The notes under the pieces: generated by a model
Database searches by the model: none
What the model was told of the DNA's origin: nothing
The model's input: only the letters and a program-made list of their open reading frames with translations
Translations under genes and position numbers: made by a program
Source: Stramenopiles sp. TOSAG23-6
Taxonomy: Eukaryota; Sar
Reading direction: 5' to 3'
NCBI GenBank assembly: GCA_900128565.1
Contig: LT636179.1
Coordinates: forward strand, 1 to 13,018
DNA: 13,018 nucleotides
Shown: in pieces, positions 1 through 7,043 of the stretch
How the letters are laid out: each line of letters opens with the position of its first letter
Numbering within the stretch: the first letter of the stretch is position 1

Positions 1-93
1 TTTTTTTACAAAAAAATCGAATTTTTTTTTCGTACGAAATTTTGTACCTAACAAAAAAATTTTTTTTTTTTGAAATATTTTTCCAAAATACAT
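1..93 (+). other. 3' part of an introner-like intron upstream of the TrmO exon
   Basis: The segment matches the introns inside the carboxylase gene at 11599-12932. It has the palindrome TTTCGTACGAAA-like core (about 29-39), the branch-like TACCTAAC (45-52), a T-run, and the ending GAAATATTTTTCCAAAATACAT split over 72-93. Coding sequence for TrmO begins directly after the terminal CAT, at GGT. The 5' end lies outside the window. The 3' end is CAT and not AG. Confidence 0.85.
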
Positions 94-611
94 GGTACTC
101 CAATTCTTGATATAAAACCCTACTTACCTAAATTTGATGCGTTACCTAATACAATGACATATACACCAGATTGGGTGACGAATGAAGAAAATGCTATTCC
201 ACGTATTGTTACGATAACGGCTAAAGCAATGAAACAATTATCTTCTGGAGATATTCAAAAATGTATTCAATCAAAAAATAGTGTTTTTACCAATGGTATT
301 GATGAGTGGTTAAATGCTTTACGTCAAGTATTAGAAATGGATGTGATGTGAGTCGAAAACCTTCTTTAAGTAAGGAATATTGTATACATTTTGATGGTAT
401 TAAGGCAAAATATCAAATTCTTCCGACAAATATGGATGGAAATATTGATGAAAATATAGAAAATATTCATAAAAATATGGATAAAAATCATAAAAATCAT
501 AAAAATATGGATAAAAATCATAAAAATATTAATCGTGGTACAACAAAAGTTTTTTCATTTTCTGTCATTGGTCAAAAATTAAAAAGTAGAACACCTTTTT
601 TCAAAACATAA
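94..611 (+). CDS. TrmO-type tRNA (adenine-N6)-methyltransferase, C-terminal exon, frameshifted
   Basis: TrmO (YaeB/TRMO family) methylates N6 of t6A37 in tRNA using SAM. The exon opens right after the intron with GTPILDIKPYLP, which matches the family hallmark GTPVLDIKPYI, and continues through a C-terminal region ending NALRQVLEMDV. There a perfect 5-bp tandem duplication (GATGT twice, 340-349) shifts the frame and gives a stop at 349-351. The family match resumes in the other frame as SRKPSLSKEYCIHFDGIKAK, the counterpart of the Tyr-rich C-terminal strand, so one gene with a 5-bp insertion explains both halves. The tail is a low-complexity Asn/Lys/Asp repeat (MDKNHKN) and ends with TAA at 609-611. 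The N-terminal and SAM-binding parts lie upstream, outside the window. It could be a decaying gene or a sequence error. Confidence 0.75.
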
Positions 612-718
612 ATAAAGTACATTGTACCAAATAACTACAAAATTGTATATTTTCAACCTTTTTTCAAAAATAAATAAAGTACATTGTACCAAATAACTAC
701 AAAATTGTATATTTTCAA
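594..718. repeat. Tandem duplication of about 62 bp across the TrmO stop codon
   Basis: Two near-identical copies (about 594-656 and 657-718) both read CCTTTTTTCAAAA, then an ATAAATAAAGTACATTGTACC segment, and end at TATATTTTCAAC. They differ by about one base in the A-run. The first copy contains the end of the coding sequence. Confidence 0.9.
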
Positions 719-979
719 CTTTTATTTACATTACGATATTATAGCAAATTTTGTTTGCGATTTGTTAGGGGAAAAACACAAAAACATCTTGAAAAATCCG
801 TACTTTATTGGTACGGACACACGAAAAATGTGTGTTTTTTTTGCTAAATATCGAAATATCGAAATATCGAGTCAGTTGTTCATTTACCGGTTTTTTTCAA
901 GTCACACACACACACACACAAAAAGGTAGTAAACTGAATCATTTTATATCGTTTCTTTTACTCTAATAACGTTACTATC
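719..979 (+). promoter_or_regulatory. Upstream region of the helicase gene
   Basis: No gene is visible. The stretch holds a short repeat of CGAAATAT (about 853-868), the element AAATATCGAGTCAGTT (862-877) followed by CATTTACCGG (881-890), and a (CA)n microsatellite at about 903-920. The 16-base element recurs exactly at 3729-3744, upstream of another gene, which suggests a shared regulatory motif. No TATA box or start site can be assigned with confidence. Confidence 0.35.
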
Positions 980-1297
980 ATGTCAAGTGATAAGAAAGAA
1001 AAGAAAGATAATTCCCCAGAAGCGAAAGCTGCACGTAAGGCAGCCCGTAAAGCGGAAAAGAAAGCAGCACGTAAAGCTGAAAAAAAAGCAGCACGTAAAG
1101 CACTCAAACGTTCATTAAAAGACTCTGGCGTTGAAGTAGATTCTTCCGAACGAAAGAAGCAGAAAAAAGAAGAAAAACCTGCCACACAAAAGGAAATTTC
1201 TACTGTATCTCCTCCTACTTTGAAACCGACAACATCTGCAGTTGTAAAATCATCTGATGAATGGCGTAAAGAACATTCTATTGAAATTAAAGGGTGA
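980..1297 (+). CDS. N-terminal part of the DEAD-box helicase (Lys/Ala-rich extension)
   Basis: This 105-residue frame begins MSSDKKEKKD and carries repeats of the type KAARKAEKKAARK (residues about 14-45), a basic low-complexity extension like those of nucleolar DEAD-box helicases. It ends DEWRKEHSIEIKG, the conserved WRKEHxIxxxG block that precedes the Q-motif region in Dbp2/Dbp3/DDX5-type helicases. The TGA at 1295-1297 interrupts it. The helicase core continues one frame back (-1) from 1294. About ten residues normally found between this block and the core, including the conserved upstream Phe of the Q-motif, are absent at the join. I read it as the front of the following gene and not as a separate gene. 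Confidence 0.8.
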   Translation: MSSDKKEKKDNSPEAKAARKAARKAEKKAARKAEKKAARKALKRSLKDSGVEVDSSERKKQKKEEKPATQKEISTVSPPTLKPTTSAVVKSSDEWRKEHSIEIKG

Positions 1298-2661
1298 TGT
1301 CTGCACCCTATCCTAATTCTGTAAAACAAGCATTTACAGCAGCAGGTTTTGAAAAGCCAACACCTATACAATCACAAAGTTGGCCTATTGCCAATACTGG
1401 ACGTGATATAATTTCTGTAGCTAGAACTGGAAGTGGAAAAACATGTGGATTTCTCATGCCAGTTTTTATGAAAATTCAAAACAGACTTAAAACACGTACT
1501 CATCGTGTTCGTGATGGTCCTTTAGCTCTTGTACTTGCACCAACACGTGAGTTAGCCATGCAAATTCAAGCGGAAGCATTAAAATTTGGACGTCCACAAG
1601 GAATTCGTTCAGTAGTGTTGTACGGTGGGGCTCCAAAAAGACGTCAAATTGGCGAGTTGGAACGTGGTCTTGTTCATATGGTTGTTGCAACACCAGGTCG
1701 ATTAAATGATTTATTGGATATGCGCAAGACAAGTGTCAATCTTGTTGAAGCGCTTGTGTTAGATGAAGCAGATCGTATGTTAGATATGGGTTTTGAACCT
1801 CAAATTGATGCAATACTTTCTAAAATGCCTGTCCAAAAACGAATGATGGAACGTCCAGTGCCATCATCAGGTTTGTGCGATTCGACATGTCGTCAAACTC
1901 TATTTTATAGTGCTACATGGCCACGTGAAGTACAACGTGTAGCTGCACGTTTCTTATGTAATCCAGTTCAGTTAAATGTTGGTAAAAGTGGCCAATTAGT
2001 TGCAAATGAAGATGTTGAACAAATCATTAAAGTTGTTGAACCAAGTGATAAGCTTGCTGAATTATTAAAAATAATTCAAAATTTACCTGAAGGTGCAAAA
2101 ACAATTGTATTTGTAGGTAAAAAAAGAGATTGTGACAGTATCGCAAATAAGTTATGGAATGACGGTATGGCATGTGATTCTTTACATGGTGATAAAGATC
2201 AATGGCAGAGAACGCGTGTTTTGGCTGCTTTTAAAAGTTCTCAAACAACATTACTCTTTGCTACTGATGTAGCTGCTCGTGGCCTCGATGTGAAAGATAT
2301 CACACATGTAATTAATTATGATTTTCCTAATGGAAAAGGAAAAGTTGGAATTGAAGATTATGTTCATAGAATTGGACGAACTGGCCGTGCTGGTCGTAAA
2401 GGCACAGCGTATACACTTTTTACATATGAATCTAAAAAAAATGCATTTGCATTAATTCAATTATTAAAAAATGCTAAACAAAATGTTCCTGACGAATTAG
2501 CGAAATTTGGAGTAAGTGGTCGACGTGGTGGAGGTGGTCGATTTGGTGGTCGTGGTCGTGGTGGTCGATATGGTGGACGTGGTCGTGGTGGTCGATATGG
2601 TGGACGTGGTCGTGGAGGAGGTCGATTTGGTGGACGTGGACGGGGAGGCAATCGTTGGTAA
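1294..2661 (+). CDS. DEAD-box ATP-dependent RNA helicase core with RGG tail
   Basis: All core motifs are visible (numbering from 1294): Q-motif GFEKPTPIQ (18-26), motif I ARTGSGKT (43-50), PTREL (83-87), TPGR (133-136), DEAD (157-160), SAT (206-208), motif V ATDVAARGLD (323-332) and motif VI HRIGRTGRAG (358-367). Residues from about 409 onward form an RGG/FGG/YGG tail of repeated GRGRGGRYGG units, typical of RNA-binding Dbp2/DDX5-like helicases. The family unwinds RNA in ribosome assembly, splicing or mRNA export, and the exact ortholog is not resolved. A short insert (about 183-200) precedes the QTLFYSATWP block. No introns are present, unlike the carboxylase gene. The start is uncertain, because this frame lacks its own good start (GTG/ATG overlapping the upstream TGA) and clearly belongs with 980-1297. 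Confidence 0.93.
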   Translation: MMSAPYPNSVKQAFTAAGFEKPTPIQSQSWPIANTGRDIISVARTGSGKTCGFLMPVFMKIQNRLKTRTHRVRDGPLALVLAPTRELAMQIQAEALKFGRPQGIRSVVLYGGAPKRRQIGELERGLVHMVVATPGRLNDLLDMRKTSVNLVEALVLDEADRMLDMGFEPQIDAILSKMPVQKRMMERPVPSSGLCDSTCRQTLFYSATWPREVQRVAARFLCNPVQLNVGKSGQLVANEDVEQIIKVVEPSDKLAELLKIIQNLPEGAKTIVFVGKKRDCDSIANKLWNDGMACDSLHGDKDQWQRTRVLAAFKSSQTTLLFATDVAARGLDVKDITHVINYDFPNGKGKVGIEDYVHRIGRTGRAGRKGTAYTLFTYESKKNAFALIQLLKNAKQNVPDELAKFGVSGRRGGGGRFGGRGRGGRYGGRGRGGRYGGRGRGGGRFGGRGRGGNRW

Positions 2662-2919
2662 ATGTCTCTATGTAGAGAGAAAAGTATAGCTTGTTGTTTT
2701 GATAGTTGTTGGTGATTTTCATACTCATTGTTTCAATTGTATTTGTAAATACTACAATAATATCGATTACAAACAACTATTTCATATTTTCGTTTATAAA
2801 GATAGGAATATAAAATAAATTTGATATGTACAATTTATTAAGAGACTTTTGTGTCCAAAATTATATAAATTAAAACTATACTTTTTTTGTGATGAAGAAG
2901 TTGAGTTTTCGATCTAGTA

Positions 2920-2971
2920 TTCAAGAATTCGAGATGATGTTCACGTTCAAGAATTCGAGATGATGTTCACG
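2920..2971. repeat. Perfect 26-bp tandem repeat, two copies
   Basis: Two copies of TTCAAGAATTCGAGATGATG followed by TTCACG (2920-2945 and 2946-2971) lie immediately beyond the stop codon (2973-2975) of the minus-strand secreted-protein gene. The remaining 2662-2919 is the 3' flank of the helicase, AT-rich, with nothing else recognised. Confidence 0.95.
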
Positions 2972-2972
2972 T

Positions 2973-3620
2973 TCACCACCAAAGACTGAATTGAGGAGGA
3001 TTAGTACCATTAGTTTGGAGGTCGTTGAAACTCGGTGTCTCAACTTCAGCAGATGTAGCATAAGTAGGCATAAAATCGGATTCTTCTCTAATTGGCGAAA
3101 AAACACGCAAACTGTCCAGCGATAATGGCGATATTGATGATGGCGATGATGGTGAAGTTGATGAACTCTCGGGCGACATCGATGATAATGACCCTCTTAG
3201 CGACGACGGTGGTTCGGGCGATATTGATGATGCGGATATTGTTGGTGACAATAGCGATGCTTCTGGTAGATTTGAAGAGTCGAAGTCTTGATCCAATTCA
3301 AAGTTGTCAAATCCTGCGTTGTCGTCATATGTTTTACCATTATAAGAAGCACCAACTGGCTCGGTATGCTTGTCTTTATTAACTACTCCTTCTAGTAATT
3401 GAAATTGCAATTCAGTGTTTGGACTCCGACGAATGGCTGTTTCGGTTTGAACCAGGCGTCCACCGTACCCTTCAGCGTCGTAATATTGTGGCATTACTGG
3501 TCTATCAGCAAAAGCATAGTGCCCACCATAGTTATATGCTTCCGGTGATGAAGCTCCACTCGATGAAGATATAGTTGTAATGCAGCCCAAAAGGGTCAGA
3601 AAGGTTAACAATACTGACAT
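2973..3620 (-). CDS. Secreted Ser/Pro-rich protein of unknown function
   Basis: The 215-residue product begins MSVLLTFLTLLGCITTISSS, a good signal peptide with probable cleavage near residue 23. The mature part has an acidic, Tyr/Gly-containing front (NYGGHYAFADRPVMPQYYD, about 30-48) and a long low-complexity segment rich in Ser, Pro and Leu (about 125-175, e.g. SSMSPESSSTSPSSPSS). That segment would be disordered and possibly O-glycosylated. It ends SLWW. No cysteine framework, membrane anchor or known domain is visible. The start chosen is the only Met before the hydrophobic segment. Its 3' end abuts the 26-bp tandem repeat. I do not recognise the family. The reading frame is sound in length and has a biased composition, but it could be lineage-specific. 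Confidence 0.65.
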   Translation of the reverse strand: MSVLLTFLTLLGCITTISSSSGASSPEAYNYGGHYAFADRPVMPQYYDAEGYGGRLVQTETAIRRSPNTELQFQLLEGVVNKDKHTEPVGASYNGKTYDDNAGFDNFELDQDFDSSNLPEASLLSPTISASSISPEPPSSLRGSLSSMSPESSSTSPSSPSSISPLSLDSLRVFSPIREESDFMPTYATSAEVETPSFNDLQTNGTNPPQFSLWW

Positions 3621-4030
3621 GTTTTTTAATGTGTTTATGGTATGTGTCGTTCGACAAAGTATGCCTAAGTATGTATTGCTACACTACTGTAATAGGATCA
3701 GAAAAATAAGGTATCGCTTTTGTATATAAAATATCGAGTCAGTTCGACGGTACATGGCGCCGCCGGCCGGTAAATGGTTGTATAACCCTAACCCTAGTTT
3801 AACACGGTTCATTTCCAAGAAATCCAAAAATATTTTATTTACTATCATTTATTATATAATAAATATCCAAAACGTATTATACTACAATACACTAAAATGT
3901 TGTACTTTTTGATACTATCACTATTATATATTTCTTTTTTTTCGTACAAAAAATATCCAACGAAAATATTTTTTAAATTCTTTTTTGAACTTTTTCGAAA
4001 ATTTTTATTTTTTGAACTTTTTGGAATTTT
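3621..4030. promoter_or_regulatory. Intergenic region with shared upstream motif, GC island and telomere-like repeat
   Basis: This lies upstream of the secreted-protein gene (-) and downstream of the SRP-like gene (-). It contains AAATATCGAGTCAGTT (3729-3744), a wholly G+C tract GGCGCCGCCGGCCGG (3756-3770) that overlaps CCGGTAAATG (3767-3776, the reverse complement of CATTTACCGG at 881-890 for nine of ten bases), and AACCCTAACCCTAG (3784-3797). The rest is AT-rich with nothing recognised. Confidence 0.4.
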
Positions 4031-4885
4031 TTATTTTCTTCGAACTTTTTGGAATTTTTTATTTGACTTTAAACCACTCCTGTCCTTCATCATCCATTCT
4101 CTTGCTTGTTGAAGTGTTTCTGGCATTGGATCATTTCTAGATTTTCTTAAGTGTAACCATTCATGCAATACTTCCATGAATTTTGTAAAAATATTTTCAA
4201 AACATTGTTTTTTTTTTGTTAGGTATGAAATTTTGTATATAAAAATACATATGAAATTTGATATAAACGTGAAACCGATGACTTACATTGTTTGAAATTG
4301 AACTAATAATTCGTTCACAGTACTTTGTTCCACACCAACTGTATTTGCAACTCTTTTCTTTGTCTTTCCTTTTATTCCGCGCATATCACTTAACTCACTT
4401 GGTGTAAATGCGCTCAAAATGTCCAATTGTTGTTTGACTTGTTTAACTTCTTCTGTATTACTGACTCCAGGTAACTTCATACGCCACTTTTGATCTTCCA
4501 ATGATTGTTCAATTTCATCTTTCCAATGTGCAAGAGTTAAAGTTTTAACGTTCAAAAGAGACACAATTTGTTGTTGAAATTTTTCATCCATTTTCTTTTC
4601 ACGACGAGAATCGACTTTACTTTTTAGTTTTCCCGCCCAACCAGTAAATACACCGGTACTAAATGAACTACTTTGCATTGTATGTATGTATTGTATCATA
4701 TGGGAATCAGATACGCGTTGAGAATGGCATTGATTGATTTGTGAAAAATCTTTCGACAAAGTAAAGGTGACTAGGGAACGACTAGTCACTGCGGATGGGG
4801 ATAGAACACATCGTTGTACTCTTGTTTGAATACTCTTTTGTACATTAAACAATTGAGACTTTGAATACAGTAACCTATTCAACAT
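4031..4885 (-). CDS. Stand-alone SRP54/Ffh M-domain-like protein, probably mitochondrial (two exons)
   Basis: Exon 1 is 4287-4885 and exon 2 is 4031-4175. Splicing within the ATG of QFQTM gives a 247-residue protein. Residues about 1-45 (MLNRLLYSKSQLFNVQKSIQ and onward) are basic, hydroxylated and free of acids, like a mitochondrial presequence. The conserved part runs LPGVSNTEEVKQVKQQLDIL, FTPSELSDMRGIKGKTKKRV and GVEQSTVNELLVQFQTM. This follows the signal-peptide-binding M domain of SRP54/Ffh, including the GSRKKRI-like block (here GKTKKRV). Exon 2 adds EVLHEWLHLRKSRNDPMPET and a basic end. The NG GTPase domain is absent, so this is not SRP54 itself. A role at the mitochondrial ribosome or inner membrane is an inference, supported by the divergent mS23-like neighbour. 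Confidence 0.7.
4176..4286 (-). other. Intron of the SRP-like gene, diverged introner-like, GT...CAT
   Basis: The intron is 111 nt. It begins GTAAGT and ends CAAAATTCAT on the minus strand. It carries the branch-like ATACCTAAC and the GAAAATATTTTTAC segment found in the other introns, but the TTTCGTACGAAA palindrome is lost. Reading through it hits a TAA at once. Removing it restores 47 further codons that start EVLHEWLHL. Confidence 0.8.
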
Positions 4886-5278
4886 AGCTATAATGAAATG
4901 GTCACTCTAATGTCTCACTAGTACTATATATATGCACAAACAAATAACAATAAACGAATTTTATTGTACTGGTGTGTGAAGTAGGTTTTTGTATTGGGTA
5001 GTACTACGTAGTAAGAAAAAAAGATGGCCAGAGACTGAGAGTACTACTAGCCCAAGGAGGTTTAAGTACAAAATTTGTATACAAAAAAAAACACCACGTG
5101 CCACTGCCACACGTCCAAATGCAAAAAGTAAAGTAGTACAACAACAACAACAAGAGGGTAGAAAGACAATTTTTGTTTGATTGATTGTTTAAAGCAAAAG
5201 CAATTTCATATACCATATATACCATATATATATATAATAGATATCAGTATATATTGATCTTTTCCATTCACTGTATCA
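4886..5278. promoter_or_regulatory. Bidirectional promoter region between the SRP-like and mS23-like genes
   Basis: No convincing gene is present. The minus-strand side holds GTCACT (4901-4906) and ACTAGTACT (4917-4925), a pair repeated upstream of the gene at 6168-6692. A TATATATAT run is at about 5217-5234, some 50 bases before the mS23-like start. A weak echo of the intron core (GTACAAAATTTGTATAC, about 5066-5082) could be an eroded element. Confidence 0.4.
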
Positions 5279-5845
5279 ATGGGTCGTTATTCTGTTGAAT
5301 TCCGATTTGCACAGACTGCTTTACAAAAAGCACGAGCTCAAGTAAGAGGGCGCATGCATGGCCCTGAATACCCCACTTTACACGCTTTATTGGAGACAGC
5401 ACCACTCCGAACTCCACCGAATATACCTGGTCATATTAAACGTTTAAAACGAGAATCTGGAAGAGGTAATTCGGAGCGTAGAATGTTAGGTGAATTTTAC
5501 AGTGCGTATCATAATAGCCAAAAGAAATTGACACATTTACCACTTTTTGGTACTCGTGTAACTACCGTAGGTATGCGTTTTGTAGAGCGACAACTTCAAT
5601 TTATGGCACGTGGAATGACAGAAAGTGAAGCATTTCAAGCGTGTGAACATTTGTATGATGTGGAACATGCAGAAAATGAAGATAAAGATGCAATGAAAAT
5701 CAAAACAGCAGAACAAAAAGAACATGAAGCAAAACAAAAACAAGCTGAAGAGTGGTTAGCTAAACGTGAAGAAAAGGAAAAGAAAATTTTTGGTGATAAT
5801 GATAAACCAGGTTTTAGTAATGATAAACCAGGTTTTGATTTTTAA
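5279..5845 (+). CDS. mS23-like mitochondrial ribosomal small-subunit protein
   Basis: The product is 188 residues, intronless, starting MGRYSVEFRFAQTALQKARA. The layout resembles mS23 (MRPS23/fungal Rsm25): a short N-terminal helix after the MG.Y start, a 'gpeyPtlhallEtaPl' region (about 27-45), then RRMLGEFYSAYHNSQ (about 67-81) and MRFVERQLQFMARGMTESEA (about 99-118). This parallels the FYSVYGSGQ and QRFVEKYTELQKLG blocks of the human protein. The C-terminal 50 residues are a charged Lys/Glu coiled-coil-like tail ending in a duplicated NDKPGF (about 172-186) encoded by a near-perfect 18-bp repeat. mS23 is a structural protein of the mitoribosome small subunit. The assignment is by motif resemblance only. 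It shares its upstream region with the SRP-like gene. Confidence 0.55.
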   Translation: MGRYSVEFRFAQTALQKARAQVRGRMHGPEYPTLHALLETAPLRTPPNIPGHIKRLKRESGRGNSERRMLGEFYSAYHNSQKKLTHLPLFGTRVTTVGMRFVERQLQFMARGMTESEAFQACEHLYDVEHAENEDKDAMKIKTAEQKEHEAKQKQAEEWLAKREEKEKKIFGDNDKPGFSNDKPGFDF

Positions 5846-5872
5846 ATTTAAATGTAAATGAAAGTGTGTAGT

Positions 5873-6003
5873 AAAACTTCTCTTAGTGATGGAAATGTAC
5901 TACAATTTATTATATTTATTAGATTCAATTTAGGTTATAAAAAAAAAACTTCTCTTAGTGATGGAAATGTACTACAATTTATGATATTTATTAGATTCAA
6001 TTT
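5873..6003. repeat. 59-bp direct repeat in the 3' flank of the mS23-like gene
   Basis: Copies at 5873-5931 and 5945-6003 share AAAACTTCTCTTAGTGATGG and the bases that follow, with one mismatch, separated by a 13-base A-rich spacer. The rest of 5846-6167 is AT-rich 3' flank shared with the convergent gene, with nothing else recognised. Confidence 0.92.
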
Positions 6004-6141
6004 CATTTGATTCATTTATAGAAGTAATAGAGATTATTTATAAAAAAAACTAAAAAAAAACAAATTTTGACTAATAATAACATTGTGCAACAGCAAAAAA
6101 GAAAAAACACTAACATATTTTTATTTCATTAAAATAATTAG

Positions 6142-6177
6142 TTTTATCTCAGTTATAACTCTCACTTTTATCTCAGT
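6142..6177. repeat. 12-bp direct repeat spanning the stop of the TrmO-like fragment
   Basis: TTTTATCTCAGT occurs at 6142-6153 and 6166-6177. The second copy contains the stop codon (6168-6170) of the minus-strand gene. Confidence 0.85.
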
Positions 6178-6692
6178 ATATTTTTATCTGAATTTGTATT
6201 TTCATGAAAAATAAATAATATCCAAATATGAGAAAATGTCTCGACACCAAGAAAAGTAGCTGGAGAGACATTGGAAGAAAAATGTAAAATGGCTCTTGTT
6301 TTTGGTGTCAATAGAGGTTGTCTTGGAGTACCTTGACAGTCACTAAAACAGGATTTAATTTGTCCAATTGGACGTATTAAATAAGGCACTGTTGCGTCTT
6401 TTTTTGGGGTTGATTTGGCTATTATCTTTGAGATCTTTGAGTGTTTATTCATTGTAGTTCTAGGGTAAAGTATATGCTTCGTTGCCGCCTTGTTTTCTTG
6501 ATGATGGATACTTTCTTTTATCTTTGTTGTCCTTTTATTCTGCTTTGCGTTCTTTTTTGCTTTCCATTTTGCACGATGTTGTTGTAGTGAACGAATATAT
6601 TTCTTACGCTCTCTTTGAACAGATATGATAAAGAATAAAGAAGCAAATGATACACCCGCAAGAAACGTTAAAACACTCCTTTGAAGTGACAT
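6168..6692 (-). CDS. Membrane-anchored N-terminal fragment of a TrmO-like protein
   Basis: The product is 174 residues. Residues about 5-25 (RSVLTFLAGVSFASLFFIIS) form a hydrophobic anchor or signal, followed by a very basic linker (about 27-100). Residues about 104-170 match the N-terminal part of TRMO: IRPIGQIKSCFSDCQGTPRQ, then FLGVETFSHIWILFIFHENT, the counterpart of human FSHVWILFVFHKN. The match stops just before the VRPPRL and TRSPHRPN blocks that complete the SAM/tRNA site. The frame ends with NSDKNILR and TAA, and no exon with the missing part is seen downstream. There is no clear donor before the stop. It is therefore a truncated gene, a pseudogene, or one half of a rearranged gene whose other half resembles 94-611, which lies on the opposite strand. 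Confidence 0.7.
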   Translation of the reverse strand: MSLQRSVLTFLAGVSFASLFFIISVQRERKKYIRSLQQHRAKWKAKKNAKQNKRTTKIKESIHHQENKAATKHILYPRTTMNKHSKISKIIAKSTPKKDATVPYLIRPIGQIKSCFSDCQGTPRQPLLTPKTRAILHFSSNVSPATFLGVETFSHIWILFIFHENTNSDKNILR

Positions 6693-7043
6693 GATTGAAT
6701 AGTCACTATGAATATACTAGTACTGTATTCAACAGTGACTCTGGGAGTATATTACACACAAGTAGTAGTAGTTGTATTAATATGTGTTAGTAGGAAGGAG
6801 GTAGGTTAGGCCAAGTAAAAAGTGACGTCGACTGACTCATTTTTCGCGAAATTGAGAAATTGAGAAATTGTAAAGCAAGTTTGTGCCACAAAATAAGAAG
6901 GAAAAAAAGTCAAATCGTTCAAATCGTTCAAATCGTATCCAAAATTCAATTGGATACGATTCAGAAAAAGGAATCTCGACAAAGAAAAAGATTTACTGAT
7001 CAAAACACATCTAATTCAAAACAAGAAGAAAACAAAACGTACA
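6693..7043. promoter_or_regulatory. Divergent upstream region with tandem repeats and a 12-bp hairpin
   Basis: GTCACT (6702-6707) and ACTAGTACT (6716-6724) repeat the pair at 4901-4925. GAAATTGA occurs about three times (6848-6870) and CAAATCGTT three times (6911-6937, last copy one base off). The last copy runs into a perfect inverted repeat: AATCGTATCCAA (6931-6942), a 7-base loop, TTGGATACGATT (6950-6961). No gene is seen. Confidence 0.5.

Noticed and set aside
594-718. CRISPR-like direct repeats
   Set aside because: There are only two abutting copies, no spacers, and a eukaryotic context; it is a plain tandem duplication.
684-929. Open frame of 81 codons on the plus strand
   Set aside because: It starts inside the 62-bp tandem repeat, runs through a CA microsatellite, has no recognisable protein features and ignores the strong helicase start downstream.
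3897-4112. Phe/Leu-rich open frame on the plus strand
   Set aside because: It is the antisense of the second exon of the SRP-like gene and its A-rich 3' flank.
4989-5180. Small basic Gln-containing open frame on the plus strand
   Set aside because: It lies in the divergent upstream region, has low-complexity composition, no homology that I recognise, and another frame is equally open on the other strand.
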